From Desulfobacillus sp041396245 (GTDB lineage Bacteria; Pseudomonadota; Gammaproteobacteria; Burkholderiales; Rhodocyclaceae): a stretch of DNA of 64,000 nt. Shown in pieces: positions 55,823 to 64,000 of this stretch. The DNA lies in the NCBI GenBank assembly GCA_041396245.1, contig JAWKYW010000009.1:57869-121868 (forward strand), read 5' to 3'. The notes below the pieces were generated by a model. The model ran no database searches and had not been told where the DNA came from. It saw nothing but the letters and a program-made list of their open reading frames with translations. How positions within the stretch are numbered: position 1 is the stretch's first letter; each line of letters begins with the position of its first letter. A program made the position numbers and the translations under genes.

Positions 55823-56488
55823 ATGAGCCCGCACAGCATTGCCCAGCCCGCCCTCTACCTTGAAGTGGCCGAGCGCCTGCGCCAGCGCATCTTCTCGCAC
55901 GAGTTGCAGCCGGGGGCCTGGGTCGACGAGCAGTCCCTGGCCGAGCAGTACGGCATCAGCCGCACGCCGCTGCGCGAGGCGCTCAAGGTGCTGGCCTCCG
56001 AAGGCCTGGTCACCCTCAAACCGCGCCGCGGCTGCTACGTCACCGAACTGGCCGAGCGCGACCTCGACGACATCTTTCCGCTGATGGCCCTGCTCGAAGG
56101 GCGTTGCGCCTTCGAGGCGACGCAGAAGGCGACCCCCGCCGACCTGAAGCGGCTGGAGGCGCTGCACGAGAAGCTGGAACGCCATGCCGCGAAAGGGGAC
56201 GCCAACGGCTTCTTCGAGGTGAACCAGGCTTTCCACGAAGCCCTGCAGGAACTCTCCGGCAACCGCTGGCTGAAGCAGATGATCGACGACCTGCGCAAGG
56301 TGCTGAAACTTACCCGTCGCGATTCGCTGCGGCTGGAAGGACGGCTAAAGCAGTCGCTGGAGGAGCACCGCCACATCCTCGCCGCCATCCGCGAGCGCGA
56401 TGCCGCCAGTGCCGAAGCCCTGATGCATGCGCATCTGTTCTCGGGCCGGGCGGCGCTGGCGAAGATGCATGCCGCCAAGCAGGGATGA
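55823..56488 (+). CDS. GntR-family (FadR/FCD) transcriptional regulator
   Basis: A 221-residue regulator with an N-terminal winged helix: LYLEVAERLRQRIFSHELQP, then LAEQYGISRTPLREALKVLA near residue 45. The all-helical FCD ligand domain (about 85-215) contains DIFPLMALLEGRCAFEAT and the conserved NQAFHEAL near 132. Such proteins sense small acids or acyl-CoAs. It is divergent from methylmalonyl-CoA mutase and in front of the malonyl-CoA genes, so a malonate or propionate signal is likely; the ligand is not known. Confidence 0.9.
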   Translation: MSPHSIAQPALYLEVAERLRQRIFSHELQPGAWVDEQSLAEQYGISRTPLREALKVLASEGLVTLKPRRGCYVTELAERDLDDIFPLMALLEGRCAFEATQKATPADLKRLEALHEKLERHAAKGDANGFFEVNQAFHEALQELSGNRWLKQMIDDLRKVLKLTRRDSLRLEGRLKQSLEEHRHILAAIRERDAASAEALMHAHLFSGRAALAKMHAAKQG

Positions 56489-56568
56489 TAAAACACATCA
56501 TGCCTGCTTCCCCCAGCCCCCGCTCCGCGCCCCACTGCCGGCTTTGCACAGCCGGCCGGCTCGGGCGG

Positions 56569-56586
56569 CGCGAAGCATGCTTCGCG
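56569..56586. repeat. 18-bp perfect palindrome before the enoyl-CoA hydratase gene
   Basis: CGCGAAGCATGCTTCGCG is self-complementary. The gap 56489-56632 also has a CCGGCTTTGCACAGCCGG hairpin at 56539-56556; neither is followed by a T-run. It may be a dispersed repeat or a weak transcription stop behind the GntR gene. Confidence 0.55.
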
Positions 56587-56632
56587 AAACCCCGCCTTCG
56601 CCCCGCGCGCGGACGAGGGGAGCAGGTGCGCC

Positions 56633-57418
56633 ATGGCTGAAGAAATACTGGTCCATCGCGACGGCGTCATCGCCACCGTCACGCTGAACAACCCGGCCAA
56701 GCTGAACGCCGTCAATGCCTCGATGTGGCGGCGGCTGCGCGTGGTGATGGAAGAACTCTCCGCCGACGACGGCCTGCGCTGCGTCGTGCTGCGCGGGGCG
56801 GGCGAAGCGGCCTTCGCCGCCGGCGGCGACCTCGAGGAGTTTCTCACCCTGCGCGACACGCTGGAGCGGGCGCTGGTCTACCACGAGGAATGGGTGACAG
56901 GCGCCCTGAATGCCGTGCGCGACTGCCTGCATCCGACGGTGGCGCTCATCCACGGCGCCTGCATCGGCGGCGGCCTGGAGATCGCCGGCCAGTGCGACCT
57001 GCGCATCTGCGGCCGCTCGGCCCGCTTCGGCGCGCCGATCAGCAAGCTCGGCTTCTCGATGGCGCCGGGCGAACTGTCCGGCCTGCTGGCGCTGGCCGGC
57101 CCGGCCGTGGCGCTGGAAATCCTGCTCGAAGGCCGCATCCTCGGCGCCGACGAAGCCTATGAAAAGGGCGTGGTCACGCGCGTCGTATCCGACGACGAAG
57201 TGGCGGAGGAGGCCTACGCCACGGCGCGCCGCATCGCCGTCGGCGCACCGCTCGCCGCGCGCATGCACAAGAAGCTGGTGCGGCGCCTCACCGCCGTGCC
57301 GCAGGGACTGACTTTGGAGGAACTCAAGACGAGCTTCGCCTTCCTCGACTCCGAGGACTATCGCGAGGGCCTCACGGCCTTCTTCGAAAAGCGCGCGCCG
57401 CTGTTCCGGGGTAAATAG
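56633..57418 (+). CDS. Enoyl-CoA hydratase/isomerase family protein
   Basis: A 261-residue crotonase. The oxyanion-hole segments are AAFAAGGDLEEF near residue 60 and HGACIGGGLEIAGQCDL near 105. The two catalytic glutamates of true enoyl-CoA hydratases are not both evident (APGELSGLLALAG), so it could be an isomerase, decarboxylase or hydrolase of a related acyl-CoA. Eight bases before malonyl-CoA decarboxylase, in one operon; a malonyl- or methylmalonyl-CoA-related role is possible. Contains a 10-mer copy (57306-57315). Confidence 0.85.
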   Translation: MAEEILVHRDGVIATVTLNNPAKLNAVNASMWRRLRVVMEELSADDGLRCVVLRGAGEAAFAAGGDLEEFLTLRDTLERALVYHEEWVTGALNAVRDCLHPTVALIHGACIGGGLEIAGQCDLRICGRSARFGAPISKLGFSMAPGELSGLLALAGPAVALEILLEGRILGADEAYEKGVVTRVVSDDEVAEEAYATARRIAVGAPLAARMHKKLVRRLTAVPQGLTLEELKTSFAFLDSEDYREGLTAFFEKRAPLFRGK

Positions 57419-57425
57419 GGGCGGC

Positions 57426-58727
57426 ATGGAAAACATCATCAGGCGCGTCAAATCACTCGTCGGCGGCAAGGCCGGGCGGCGGTCGATGACGCCGAAGCTG
57501 CTGGGGCAATTGCGCCGGCAGCTGGAAGAGTGCGCCGCCGGCACCGGCGGCGAGGTCGCCGCGCGCGGCCGGGCGGCGAAGCTGGGCGAGACCTACCTCG
57601 GCCTCGACGACGCCGGCCGGCACGAATTCCTGCGCCGCATCGCCCTCGACTTCGGCCCGGAACCGGCGAAGGTGGCGGCGGCACACCAGGCCTACCAGGC
57701 CGCCGCCGGCACCCCCGGCCAGTGGGACGCCGAGGCCGCGCTGCGCGCCGCGCTGCGCTCCTCGCGCATCCGCATCCTGACCCAGTTCAATGCCCTGTCG
57801 CAGGGCATCAAGTTTCTCGTCGACCTGCGCGCCGACCTGCTGCGCTTCCTCGACAGGGACGAGGAGCTGGCCGTGCTCGACCGCGAGCTGGAGTCGCGCC
57901 TGACTGCCTGGTTCGACGTCGGCTTCCTCGAACTGCAGCGCATCACCTGGAATTCTCCCGCCGCGCTGCTGGAAAAGCTGATCCAGTACGAGGCGGTGCA
58001 CGAGATCCGTTCCTGGAGCGACCTGAGGAACCGGCTCGGCTCCGATCGCCGCCTGTACGCCTTCTTCCACCCGCGCATGCCGGCCGAGCCGCTGATCTTC
58101 GTCGAGGTGGCGCTGACGAAATCGCTCGCCGGCAACATCCAGGCGCTGCTCGACGAGCATGCCCCCGTGTTCGACGCCGATCGCGCCGACACGGCAATCT
58201 TCTATTCCATCTCCAACACCCAGGCCGGCCTGCGCGGCGTCAGCTTCGGCAACTTCCTGCTGAAACGCGTCATCGACGACCTGAAGCGGGATTTCCCCCA
58301 GCTGAAGACCTTCGCCACGCTGTCGCCGCTGCCGCTGTTCGGCACCTGGCTGAAGCGAACGCCGGAAGCCCTCGAAGGTCTCGGCCTGACGCTGGCCCAG
58401 CTGCAATCGGGCGAGTGGGCCCAGGACAAAACCCTGGCGCGGCGCCTGCGCGATCCGCTCGAGGAACTCGCCGCCCGCTACCTCTACAGCGTCCGCCAGA
58501 ACGGCCGCCCCTTCGACCCGGTGGCGCGCTTCCACCTCGGCAACGGCGCCCGCATCGAGCGCATCAACTTCCTGGCGGATGCCTCGGCCAAGGGCTTCAG
58601 GCAATCCTGCGGCCTGATGGTGAACTACCTCTACGACCCGGACGAGATCGAGCAGAACGTGGAAGCCTTCGTCGGCGAGGACCGCGTCGCCGCCACCGCC
58701 GCCATCCGCCGGCTGGCCAGGGCATGA
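57426..58727 (+). CDS. matA: Malonyl-CoA decarboxylase
   Basis: Converts malonyl-CoA to acetyl-CoA and CO2. The 433-residue protein has the helical N-terminal oligomerisation domain (about 1-125) and the GNAT-like catalytic domain. Family landmarks are FFHPRMPAEPLIFVEVALT near residue 215, FYSISNTQAGLRGVSFGNFL near 258 and FHLGNGARIERINFLAD near 360, the histidine of which is expected in catalysis. Start at 57426 gives MENIIRRVKSLVGG. Stop and next start overlap as ATGA with the synthetase gene. Confidence 0.94.
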   Translation: MENIIRRVKSLVGGKAGRRSMTPKLLGQLRRQLEECAAGTGGEVAARGRAAKLGETYLGLDDAGRHEFLRRIALDFGPEPAKVAAAHQAYQAAAGTPGQWDAEAALRAALRSSRIRILTQFNALSQGIKFLVDLRADLLRFLDRDEELAVLDRELESRLTAWFDVGFLELQRITWNSPAALLEKLIQYEAVHEIRSWSDLRNRLGSDRRLYAFFHPRMPAEPLIFVEVALTKSLAGNIQALLDEHAPVFDADRADTAIFYSISNTQAGLRGVSFGNFLLKRVIDDLKRDFPQLKTFATLSPLPLFGTWLKRTPEALEGLGLTLAQLQSGEWAQDKTLARRLRDPLEELAARYLYSVRQNGRPFDPVARFHLGNGARIERINFLADASAKGFRQSCGLMVNYLYDPDEIEQNVEAFVGEDRVAATAAIRRLARA

Positions 58728-60247
58728 ACCTGTACGACCTCCTCGCCTCGCGCTTCCCGGCCGGGGGCGCGGCGCCCTGCCTGATCCTGCCCGGCGGCCG
58801 GCGGGTGAGCTACGCCGAACTGGAAAGTCAGTCCGCGCGCTACGGCGCCCTGCTGGTCGACGCGGGGCTGAAGCCGGGCGACCGCGTCGCCGCCCAGGTG
58901 GAGAAGTCCGCCGAGGCGCTGTTCCTCTACCTCGGCTGCCTGCGCGCCGGCGGCGTCTTCCTGCCGCTGAATCCCGCCTACACGCGCGGCGAGGTGGCCT
59001 ACTTCCTCGACGACGCCCGGCCCGGCCTCTTCGTCTGCGCGCCCGAGCGGCGGGAGGAGGCGCAGGAGCTGGCCTGGGCCTGCCGCCTGCCGCTGGTGCA
59101 TGATCTCGGCGCGCGCGGCGAGGGCAGCCTGGCCGCGGCGGCGGCGCAGATGCCGGCGCACCTCGCCACGGTCGAACGCGCCGACGGCGACCTCGCTTCG
59201 ATCGTCTACACCTCCGGCACCACCGGCCGCTCGAAGGGGGCGATGCTGACGCACCGCAACCTCGCCGCCAATGCGCTGGTGCTGCACAGGTATTGGGGCT
59301 TTCGCCCCGGCGACGTGCTGCTGCACGTGCTGCCGACCTTCCATGTGCACGGCCTCTACGTCGCCACGCACTGTGCGCTGCTCAACGGCAGCCCGATGCT
59401 GTACGAGCCGAAGTTCGACGCGCCGCGCGCGCTGCGGCTGCTGCGGGAGGCGACGGTGTTCATGGGCGTGCCGACCTACTACGTGCGGCTGCTGCAGGAG
59501 CAGGGGCTGACGCGAGAGGCCGTGGCGCACATGCGCCTGTTCATCTCCGGCTCGGCGCCGCTGCTGCCGGAGACCTTCGCTGCCTTCCGCGAGCGCACCG
59601 GCCACACCCTCCTCGAGCGCTACGGCATGACCGAGGGCGGCATGTTCACCTCCAACCCGCTCGAGGGCGAGCGGCGCGGCGGCACGGTCGGCTTCCCCCT
59701 GCCCGGCACGGAAGTGCGCGTGGTGGGCGAGGACGATGCGCCCCTGCCGGCCGGCGGGATCGGCCACATCCAGGTGCGCGGTGACAACGTTTTCGCCGGC
59801 TACTGGGACATGCCGGAGAAGACGAAGGAAGCGTTCACGCCGGAGGGGTACTTCCGCACCGGCGACCTGGGCCGCTTCGACGCGGAGGGTTACCTCGCCA
59901 TCATCGGCCGCGACAAGGACCTCATCATCAGCGGCGGGCTCAACGTCTATCCGAAGGAGATCGAGGAGGCCATCGACGCCCTGCCGGGCGTGGCCGAATC
60001 CGCCGTGATCGGCCTGCCGCACCCCGACTTCGGCGAGGCGGTGACCGCCGTGGTGGTGCGCGTCCGGGACGCCCCGGGCCTGACCGCAGAGGGCCTCATC
60101 GCCGCGCTGAAGGGGAACATCGCCGGCTTCAAGGTGCCGAAGGCCGTGCATTTCGTCGACGACCTGCCGCGCAACGCCATGGGCAAGGTGCAGAAGAACC
60201 GCTTGCGGGAACGCTTCGGGGACGCCGGCGAAAGTCAGTCGCCGTGA
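58724..60247 (+). CDS. matB: Malonyl-CoA synthetase
   Basis: An AMP-forming ligase making malonyl-CoA from malonate, CoA and ATP; some MatB proteins also use methylmalonate. The 507-residue enzyme has the phosphate loop YTSGTTGRSKGAM near residue 160, the ERYGMTEGGM aspartate/threonine motif near 300, TGDLGRFD near 380 and the late lysine in NAMGKVQKNRL. With the decarboxylase it turns malonate into acetyl-CoA. The gene holds two 10-mer copies, one (60231) forming its last codons (ESQSP). Confidence 0.93.
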   Translation: MNLYDLLASRFPAGGAAPCLILPGGRRVSYAELESQSARYGALLVDAGLKPGDRVAAQVEKSAEALFLYLGCLRAGGVFLPLNPAYTRGEVAYFLDDARPGLFVCAPERREEAQELAWACRLPLVHDLGARGEGSLAAAAAQMPAHLATVERADGDLASIVYTSGTTGRSKGAMLTHRNLAANALVLHRYWGFRPGDVLLHVLPTFHVHGLYVATHCALLNGSPMLYEPKFDAPRALRLLREATVFMGVPTYYVRLLQEQGLTREAVAHMRLFISGSAPLLPETFAAFRERTGHTLLERYGMTEGGMFTSNPLEGERRGGTVGFPLPGTEVRVVGEDDAPLPAGGIGHIQVRGDNVFAGYWDMPEKTKEAFTPEGYFRTGDLGRFDAEGYLAIIGRDKDLIISGGLNVYPKEIEEAIDALPGVAESAVIGLPHPDFGEAVTAVVVRVRDAPGLTAEGLIAALKGNIAGFKVPKAVHFVDDLPRNAMGKVQKNRLRERFGDAGESQSP

Positions 60248-60269
60248 GACGGCGACCGGCGTCGGCGAA

Positions 60270-60968
60270 TCAGATCTTGACGTAGGTCCAGCCCTTGCGG
60301 ACGCGGTCGACGATGTGCTCGACGGCGGTGCCGGCGACCTTCGCTTCCGGCACCAGGGTGACGTCGAGGCCGACGTTGCGGTAGCGCGCGATGGCGTTGC
60401 CGCAGGCGACGAAGGTCAGCATCTCGTAGCGTGCCGCCAGCCGCGCGATGCGCCCGGCATGGAGGGTCGTCTCCTCGCGCAGCAGGTCGAGGCCGGAATT
60501 GTTCACGACGAGTTCCACCTTGGCCCTGCCGGCCTTGGCGAGGTAGGCCTCGGCCATGTCGAGGGCGCTTTCCATCCGCTCAATCTGCGAGCTGTCCAGA
60601 TGGATCACCACCCGCTCGGGCGCGGCGGCGAAGAGGTTGCCGATCCAGGCGCTGGCCTCTTGCGCAGGCTCCGCCTGGCTGGCGCGGTGTCCCTGCCAGC
60701 CGACCAGCACCCCGACGACCAGGGCCACGCCCGCCGCCAGCGCGCCGCTCCACAGCGTGACGCGGCGGGGCTGTTTGCGCCGCGTCGGCGGCAGGCTGCC
60801 GTAGGCGTGGCGCACCAGCTCCTTGGCGGAGCGCAGTTCGCACAGGCGCTGGCCGAGGCCGGCATCCTCGGCGAGGGCGGCGAGGATCTCCTCGCGCTCC
60901 TGCGGGCCGAGTTCGTTGTCCACGAAGGCGTTCAGTCTTTCGCTCGAAAAGTTTCGCATGTCGTTCAT
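60270..60968 (-). CDS. Anti-sigma factor with periplasmic DsrE-like domain
   Basis: A 232-residue single-pass membrane protein. Residues 1-60 form an anti-sigma domain (SERLNAFVDNELGPQEREEI, then LCELRSAKELVRHAYGSLPP). A membrane helix (LWSGALAAGVALVVGVLVG) lies at about 71-90. The outside part (about 105-232) reads VVIHLDSSQIERMESALDMA, ELVVNNSGLDLLREE, MLTFVACGNAIARY and GWTYVKI, matching the exported DsrE-like protein encoded at 61671 nearly throughout. ATGA overlap with the sigma gene. It probably senses a sulfur or thiol signal outside the membrane (inference). Confidence 0.82.
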   Translation of the reverse strand: MNDMRNFSSERLNAFVDNELGPQEREEILAALAEDAGLGQRLCELRSAKELVRHAYGSLPPTRRKQPRRVTLWSGALAAGVALVVGVLVGWQGHRASQAEPAQEASAWIGNLFAAAPERVVIHLDSSQIERMESALDMAEAYLAKAGRAKVELVVNNSGLDLLREETTLHAGRIARLAARYEMLTFVACGNAIARYRNVGLDVTLVPEAKVAGTAVEHIVDRVRKGWTYVKI

Positions 60969-61507
60969 TTCACGCTCCTCAGGCGCGGCGCCTGGGCGGC
61001 TGCCTCGAGCAGGCCGCGCAGCGCGTCGCGCGCCCGGCACAGCCGGCTCATGACCGTGCCGATCGGAATCGCCAGGATCTCGGCGACTTCCGCATAGCTG
61101 AATTCCTCCAGGTCCACCAGCGTGACAACCTGCCGCTGCCCGAGCGGCAGGGCCGCCACCGCGGCCCGCACCCGGCTGACCGTTTCCTGCACCTCGGCCT
61201 GGCCGTCCGGCCCGGGGAGGTTCGACGGCAACTCGGCGAGTGCCTCGTCGTCGAGATCCTCGCGCCGCCCGCGCAGGTGGTCGATCCAGCAGCGATGGAG
61301 GATCGAGAAGAGCCAGCTGCCGAGCCGCTCGGCCTCGCGCAACTGCTCGATCCTGTCGAGGCCGCGTGCCAGGGTTTCCTGTGCCAGGTCGTCCGCCAGC
61401 ATGGCGTCGTGGCTCCAGGCGTAGGCAACCCGATACAGCCGCTCCCGGCTCGCCTCGATCCTGTCCGCCAGCTCGCGCTGCCGGCACGATTTTATCCACT
61501 TCACCAT
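60965..61507 (-). CDS. ECF sigma factor
   Basis: A 180-residue extracytoplasmic-function sigma factor. Region 2 contains DAMLADDLAQETLARGL and RLGSWLFSILHRCWIDHLRG; region 4 contains DLEEFSYAEVAEILAIPIGT, then VMSRLCRARDAL. The ATG at 61507 was chosen since GGAGGGG precedes it by five bases; an ATG at 61534 has no ribosome site. The anti-sigma gene overlaps its stop by four bases. It probably transcribes its own operon and the divergent DsrE-like genes. Confidence 0.93.
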   Translation of the reverse strand: MVKWIKSCRQRELADRIEASRERLYRVAYAWSHDAMLADDLAQETLARGLDRIEQLREAERLGSWLFSILHRCWIDHLRGRREDLDDEALAELPSNLPGPDGQAEVQETVSRVRAAVAALPLGQRQVVTLVDLEEFSYAEVAEILAIPIGTVMSRLCRARDALRGLLEAAAQAPRLRSVK

Positions 61508-61670
61508 GGGCCCCTCCGCTTCATTATGACGCATCCGGAACGGCTTTTATTCCCTGCCGCCGCTGCCGCGGAGGCCAAGGAATATTCCCGCCGCCCGGCG
61601 CGTCCAACCGGAACCGCCTCGACGCACAAGCAAACCGGCGGACAACCCCATGACAAAGAGAGGAGACATC

Positions 61671-62096
61671 ATGATTCGCAGAACATTCATTCATTTCCTT
61701 GCCGCCTGTGCGGTCTTTGCCTTCGGAACCGCGCCGGTCCTGGCCGAAAAGGTCAAACAGGGCGTCGTCATCCAGGTCAGCGACGGCGACCCCAAGAACT
61801 GGAACCAGGCCCTGAACGTCGTCAAGAACATCCAGGGCGTCTATGGCAAGGACAACGTGGACGTCGAGCTCGTCGTCTTCGGCCACGGTTCGGGACTGCT
61901 CAAGTTCGACTCGACGCTGGCCAACCGCATCGACGACACGCTCGCCAGCGGCACCCGGGTGCTGATGTGCGAAAACACCATGAAGGGCCAGAAGCTCGCC
62001 CACGCCGACATGCACCCGAAGATCGGCTACGTCAAGGCCGGCGTCATCGAGATCGTCGAGAAAAGCAGGCAGGGCTGGACGGTGGTACGGCCGTAA
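61671..62096 (+). CDS. Exported DsrE-family protein
   Basis: A 141-residue protein with a signal peptide (FAFGTAPVLA, cleavage near residue 25). The mature part is one DsrE-like domain: GVVIQVSDGDPKNWNQALNV, VDVELVVFGHGSGLLKF, TRVLMCENTM with a lone cysteine at the usual DsrE position, and GWTVVRP. Cytoplasmic relatives move sulfur as persulfide; the role of exported ones is unknown. Start ATG at 61671 follows AGAGGAGA. Divergent from the sigma gene, whose anti-sigma carries the same domain. Confidence 0.88.
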   Translation: MIRRTFIHFLAACAVFAFGTAPVLAEKVKQGVVIQVSDGDPKNWNQALNVVKNIQGVYGKDNVDVELVVFGHGSGLLKFDSTLANRIDDTLASGTRVLMCENTMKGQKLAHADMHPKIGYVKAGVIEIVEKSRQGWTVVRP

Positions 62097-62132
62097 CGGC
62101 CCACAGGACGAAAGAGCGAAAGGAGTTCAAAT

Positions 62133-62597
62133 ATGGTTACTTCCGGCACTGCACGGCGCGGCCTGATGGCCGCGCTGGTGTCAATTTCCGCCGCGGCCTG
62201 CGCCACGGCCGGCGCCGGTCCCGGCGCCAGGGCGGCGGCCGAACCGGTCAAGGTCGTCTATCACCTCAACGAAGGGCTCGAGCAGGCCGGCAACGGCCTG
62301 CGCAACATCCGCAACCACCTGAGCGCCGACCCGAAGGCGAGGATCGTCGTGGTGGCCCATTTCAAGGGCATCGACTTTCTCCTGGAGGGGGCGAAGGACA
62401 GGAACGGCAGCGACTTCGCCGCCGCCGTGGACGACCTGTCGCTGCGGGGCGTCGAGTTCCGCGTCTGCAATTTCACCCTGCTGGGCCGCAAGATCGACCG
62501 GAGCAGCCTGCATCCCGATGCCAAGGTCGTGCCCTCCGGCGTGGCCGAAGTCGGCCGCCTGCAGGCGCAGGAAGGGTATGCCTACCTGAAGCCCTGA
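62133..62597 (+). CDS. Exported DsrE-like protein, second copy
   Basis: A 154-residue protein 36 bases after the first DsrE-like gene, with a good AAAGGAG ribosome site. The leader contains ARRGLMAAL (possible Tat signal) and ISAAAC, which could be a lipobox (C22). The mature domain has VVYHLNEGLEQAGNGLRNIR, IVVVAHFKGIDFLLEGA and FRVCNFTLLGRK with a single cysteine. It is more divergent than the first copy. It follows the same ECF-controlled unit in direction. Confidence 0.82.
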   Translation: MVTSGTARRGLMAALVSISAAACATAGAGPGARAAAEPVKVVYHLNEGLEQAGNGLRNIRNHLSADPKARIVVVAHFKGIDFLLEGAKDRNGSDFAAAVDDLSLRGVEFRVCNFTLLGRKIDRSSLHPDAKVVPSGVAEVGRLQAQEGYAYLKP

Positions 62598-62665
62598 CCG
62601 TTCCGTCATGCCGCGAAAGCGGGCGTCCACCGGCGTTCATGCCGCCGGTTCGCGGGCGTGGCGAT

Positions 62666-63462
62666 TCAGCCGATCAGGCCGTGCAGCATCTTCGTCGCCA
62701 GCAGGGCGAGGAAGACGCCGAAGGCGCGCTTGAGCTGCTTCACCGGCAGGCGGTGCGCCGTTCTGGCGCCGAACGGGGCGATCAGCATGGTCATTGCCGC
62801 CACCCCGGCGAAGGCCGGCAGGTAGATGTAGCCGAGGCTCCCGGCCGGCAGGCCGGCGGCCTTCCAGCCGGCGACGATGTAGCCGATCGTGCCTGCCATC
62901 GCAATGGGGAAGCCGAGCGCCGCCGAGGTGCCGACGGCGTGGTGGATCGTCACGTTGTGCCAGACCATGTAGGGGATCGAGAGGAAGCCGCCGCCGGCCG
63001 CGACCAGGCTGGAGACGATGCCGATGACGGTGCCGACGATGAACAGCCAGGCCGCGCGCGGCAGGACGCGCGAAGGCTTCGGCTTGAAGTCGAGCGCCAT
63101 TTGCAGCGCGGCGTAGTAGACGATGGCGGTGAAGGCGAAGGCCAGCGGCCGCGTCGGCACCAGGCTGGCGAAGAGCGAGCCGCCCAGGGTGCCCGCCACC
63201 AGGCCGGGGGCGAGCGCGCGCACGATCTCCCAGCGCACCGCGCCGTGGGCATGGTGGGCGCGCAGGCTGGAGACCGAGGTGACGACGATGGTCGCCATCG
63301 AGGTGCCCAAGGCAAGATGCATGACGTGCTCGGGCGGGAAGCCCTGCGCGGCGAAGAGCATGAAGAGCAGCGGCACGATGGTCAGCCCGCCGCCGACGCC
63401 GAACAGGCCCGCGATGAAGCCGGCGAAGCAGCCGAGCAGCGGGTAGGCCAGCCACCACAGGC

Positions 63463-63466
<4 letters not shown>
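62666..63466 (-). CDS. TauE/SafE (TSUP) family permease
   Basis: A 266-residue inner-membrane protein with about eight helices and the two repeated TSUP motifs: GLFGVGGGLTIVPLLFML near residue 20 and SLVAAGGGFLSIPYMVWHN near 150. Members export or import sulfite, sulfoacetate, taurine or other organosulfur anions. Placed next to DsrE-like proteins, a sulfur-compound substrate is plausible. ATG at 63466 overlaps the EVE stop by four bases (ATGA), so these two are cotranscribed. Confidence 0.9.
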
Positions 63467-63927
<461 letters not shown>

Positions 63928-63948
63928 GGGCCGCATCCTGCAAAAAAC

Positions 63949-63977
63949 AAAGCGCGGAATGCTCCGCGCTTTTTGAA
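63949..63977 (-). terminator. Rho-independent terminator of the unit entering from the right
   Basis: AAGCGCGGA and TCCGCGCTT pair around ATGC, followed on the minus strand by TTTGTTTTTTG. It lies 22 bases upstream of the EVE gene and would end a minus-strand transcript that starts beyond the window. Confidence 0.75.
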
Positions 63978-64000
63978 GGATCCCCCGCCTGTGCCGCTAG

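Noticed and set aside
63949..64000. 3' end of 6S RNA (often near EVE-type genes)
   Set aside because: Only about 50 bases before the window edge are available and no conserved 6S core can be seen; only the terminator is supported.

Overview
The window is one stretch of a GC-rich (roughly 60-65 %) betaproteobacterial chromosome, most like Rhodocyclales or a neighbouring lineage. This is inferred from gene content and order: pyrB followed by a catalytically degenerate pyrC, the yggU-yggT-proC-yggS / pilT-pilU block, NsrR of the three-cysteine type, an Isp-type uptake hydrogenase, and propionyl-/methylmalonyl-CoA and malonyl-CoA modules. No rRNA, tRNA or CRISPR array was seen. No gap above 300 bases lacks a gene or gene remnant; the longest intergenic runs (about 250 bases or less) mostly hold repeats.

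Layout. 1-11,500: pyrimidine genes, the PLP-homeostasis/proline block, divergent pilT and pilU (type IV pilus retraction), an rRNA methyltransferase, hemJ, an epimerase-like protein, an iron-sulfur flavin reductase and a degenerate EAL-HDOD signalling protein. 11,500-13,850: a nitric-oxide module (NnrS-like membrane protein, DUF2249 and DUF59 proteins) divergent from nsrR, with NsrR-like half-sites between. 13,850-18,800: a complete liv-type branched-chain amino acid ABC transporter with a lipoprotein receptor. 18,900-21,300: a c-type cytochrome and a YyaL-family protein. 21,400-27,800: a four-gene operon of exported proteins of unknown function (beta-barrel, NTF2-like, two Cys-rich proteins sharing a C-terminal module). 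27,900-31,000: a conserved hypothetical, ilvD and a LysE-family exporter.

31,000-36,650 is an accessory patch. An intact lgt (34,062-34,853) lies between a 93-bp copy of its own 5' end (31,081) and an 85-bp copy of its 3' end (36,074). Between them are an IS4-like element with intact ends and target duplication but a decayed transposase, a toxin gene broken twice, its antitoxin, a DUF1186/SEC-C protein and a DUF4143 ATPase bordered by palindromes. A frameshifted RhuM remnant follows.

36,680-42,965: a group 1e-like [NiFe] hydrogenase operon, hynS-isp1-isp2-hynL, behind pyrF and a HupH-like gene. It would let the cell feed electrons from H2 through a cytochrome b and a heterodisulfide-reductase-like subunit. 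43,000-48,000: VOC proteins, a lipoprotein, a PAS-GGDEF-EAL protein and a class V aminotransferase. 48,100-55,640: propionyl-CoA carboxylase alpha and beta, MeaB, a BrnT-type toxin-antitoxin pair and methylmalonyl-CoA mutase, together converting propionyl-CoA to succinyl-CoA. A divergent GntR regulator leads into an enoyl-CoA hydratase, malonyl-CoA decarboxylase and malonyl-CoA synthetase. 60,270-63,930: an ECF sigma factor, an anti-sigma factor whose periplasmic part looks like a DsrE domain, two exported DsrE-like proteins, a TauE/SafE permease and an EVE protein.

Three signals deserve most attention: the 10-mer AAAGTCAGTC occurring nine times on both strands, mostly inside genes (uptake-sequence-like); the sigma/anti-sigma-DsrE locus; and the exported four-gene operon. 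Five paired REP-like palindromes beginning GTAG are also scattered through the window.
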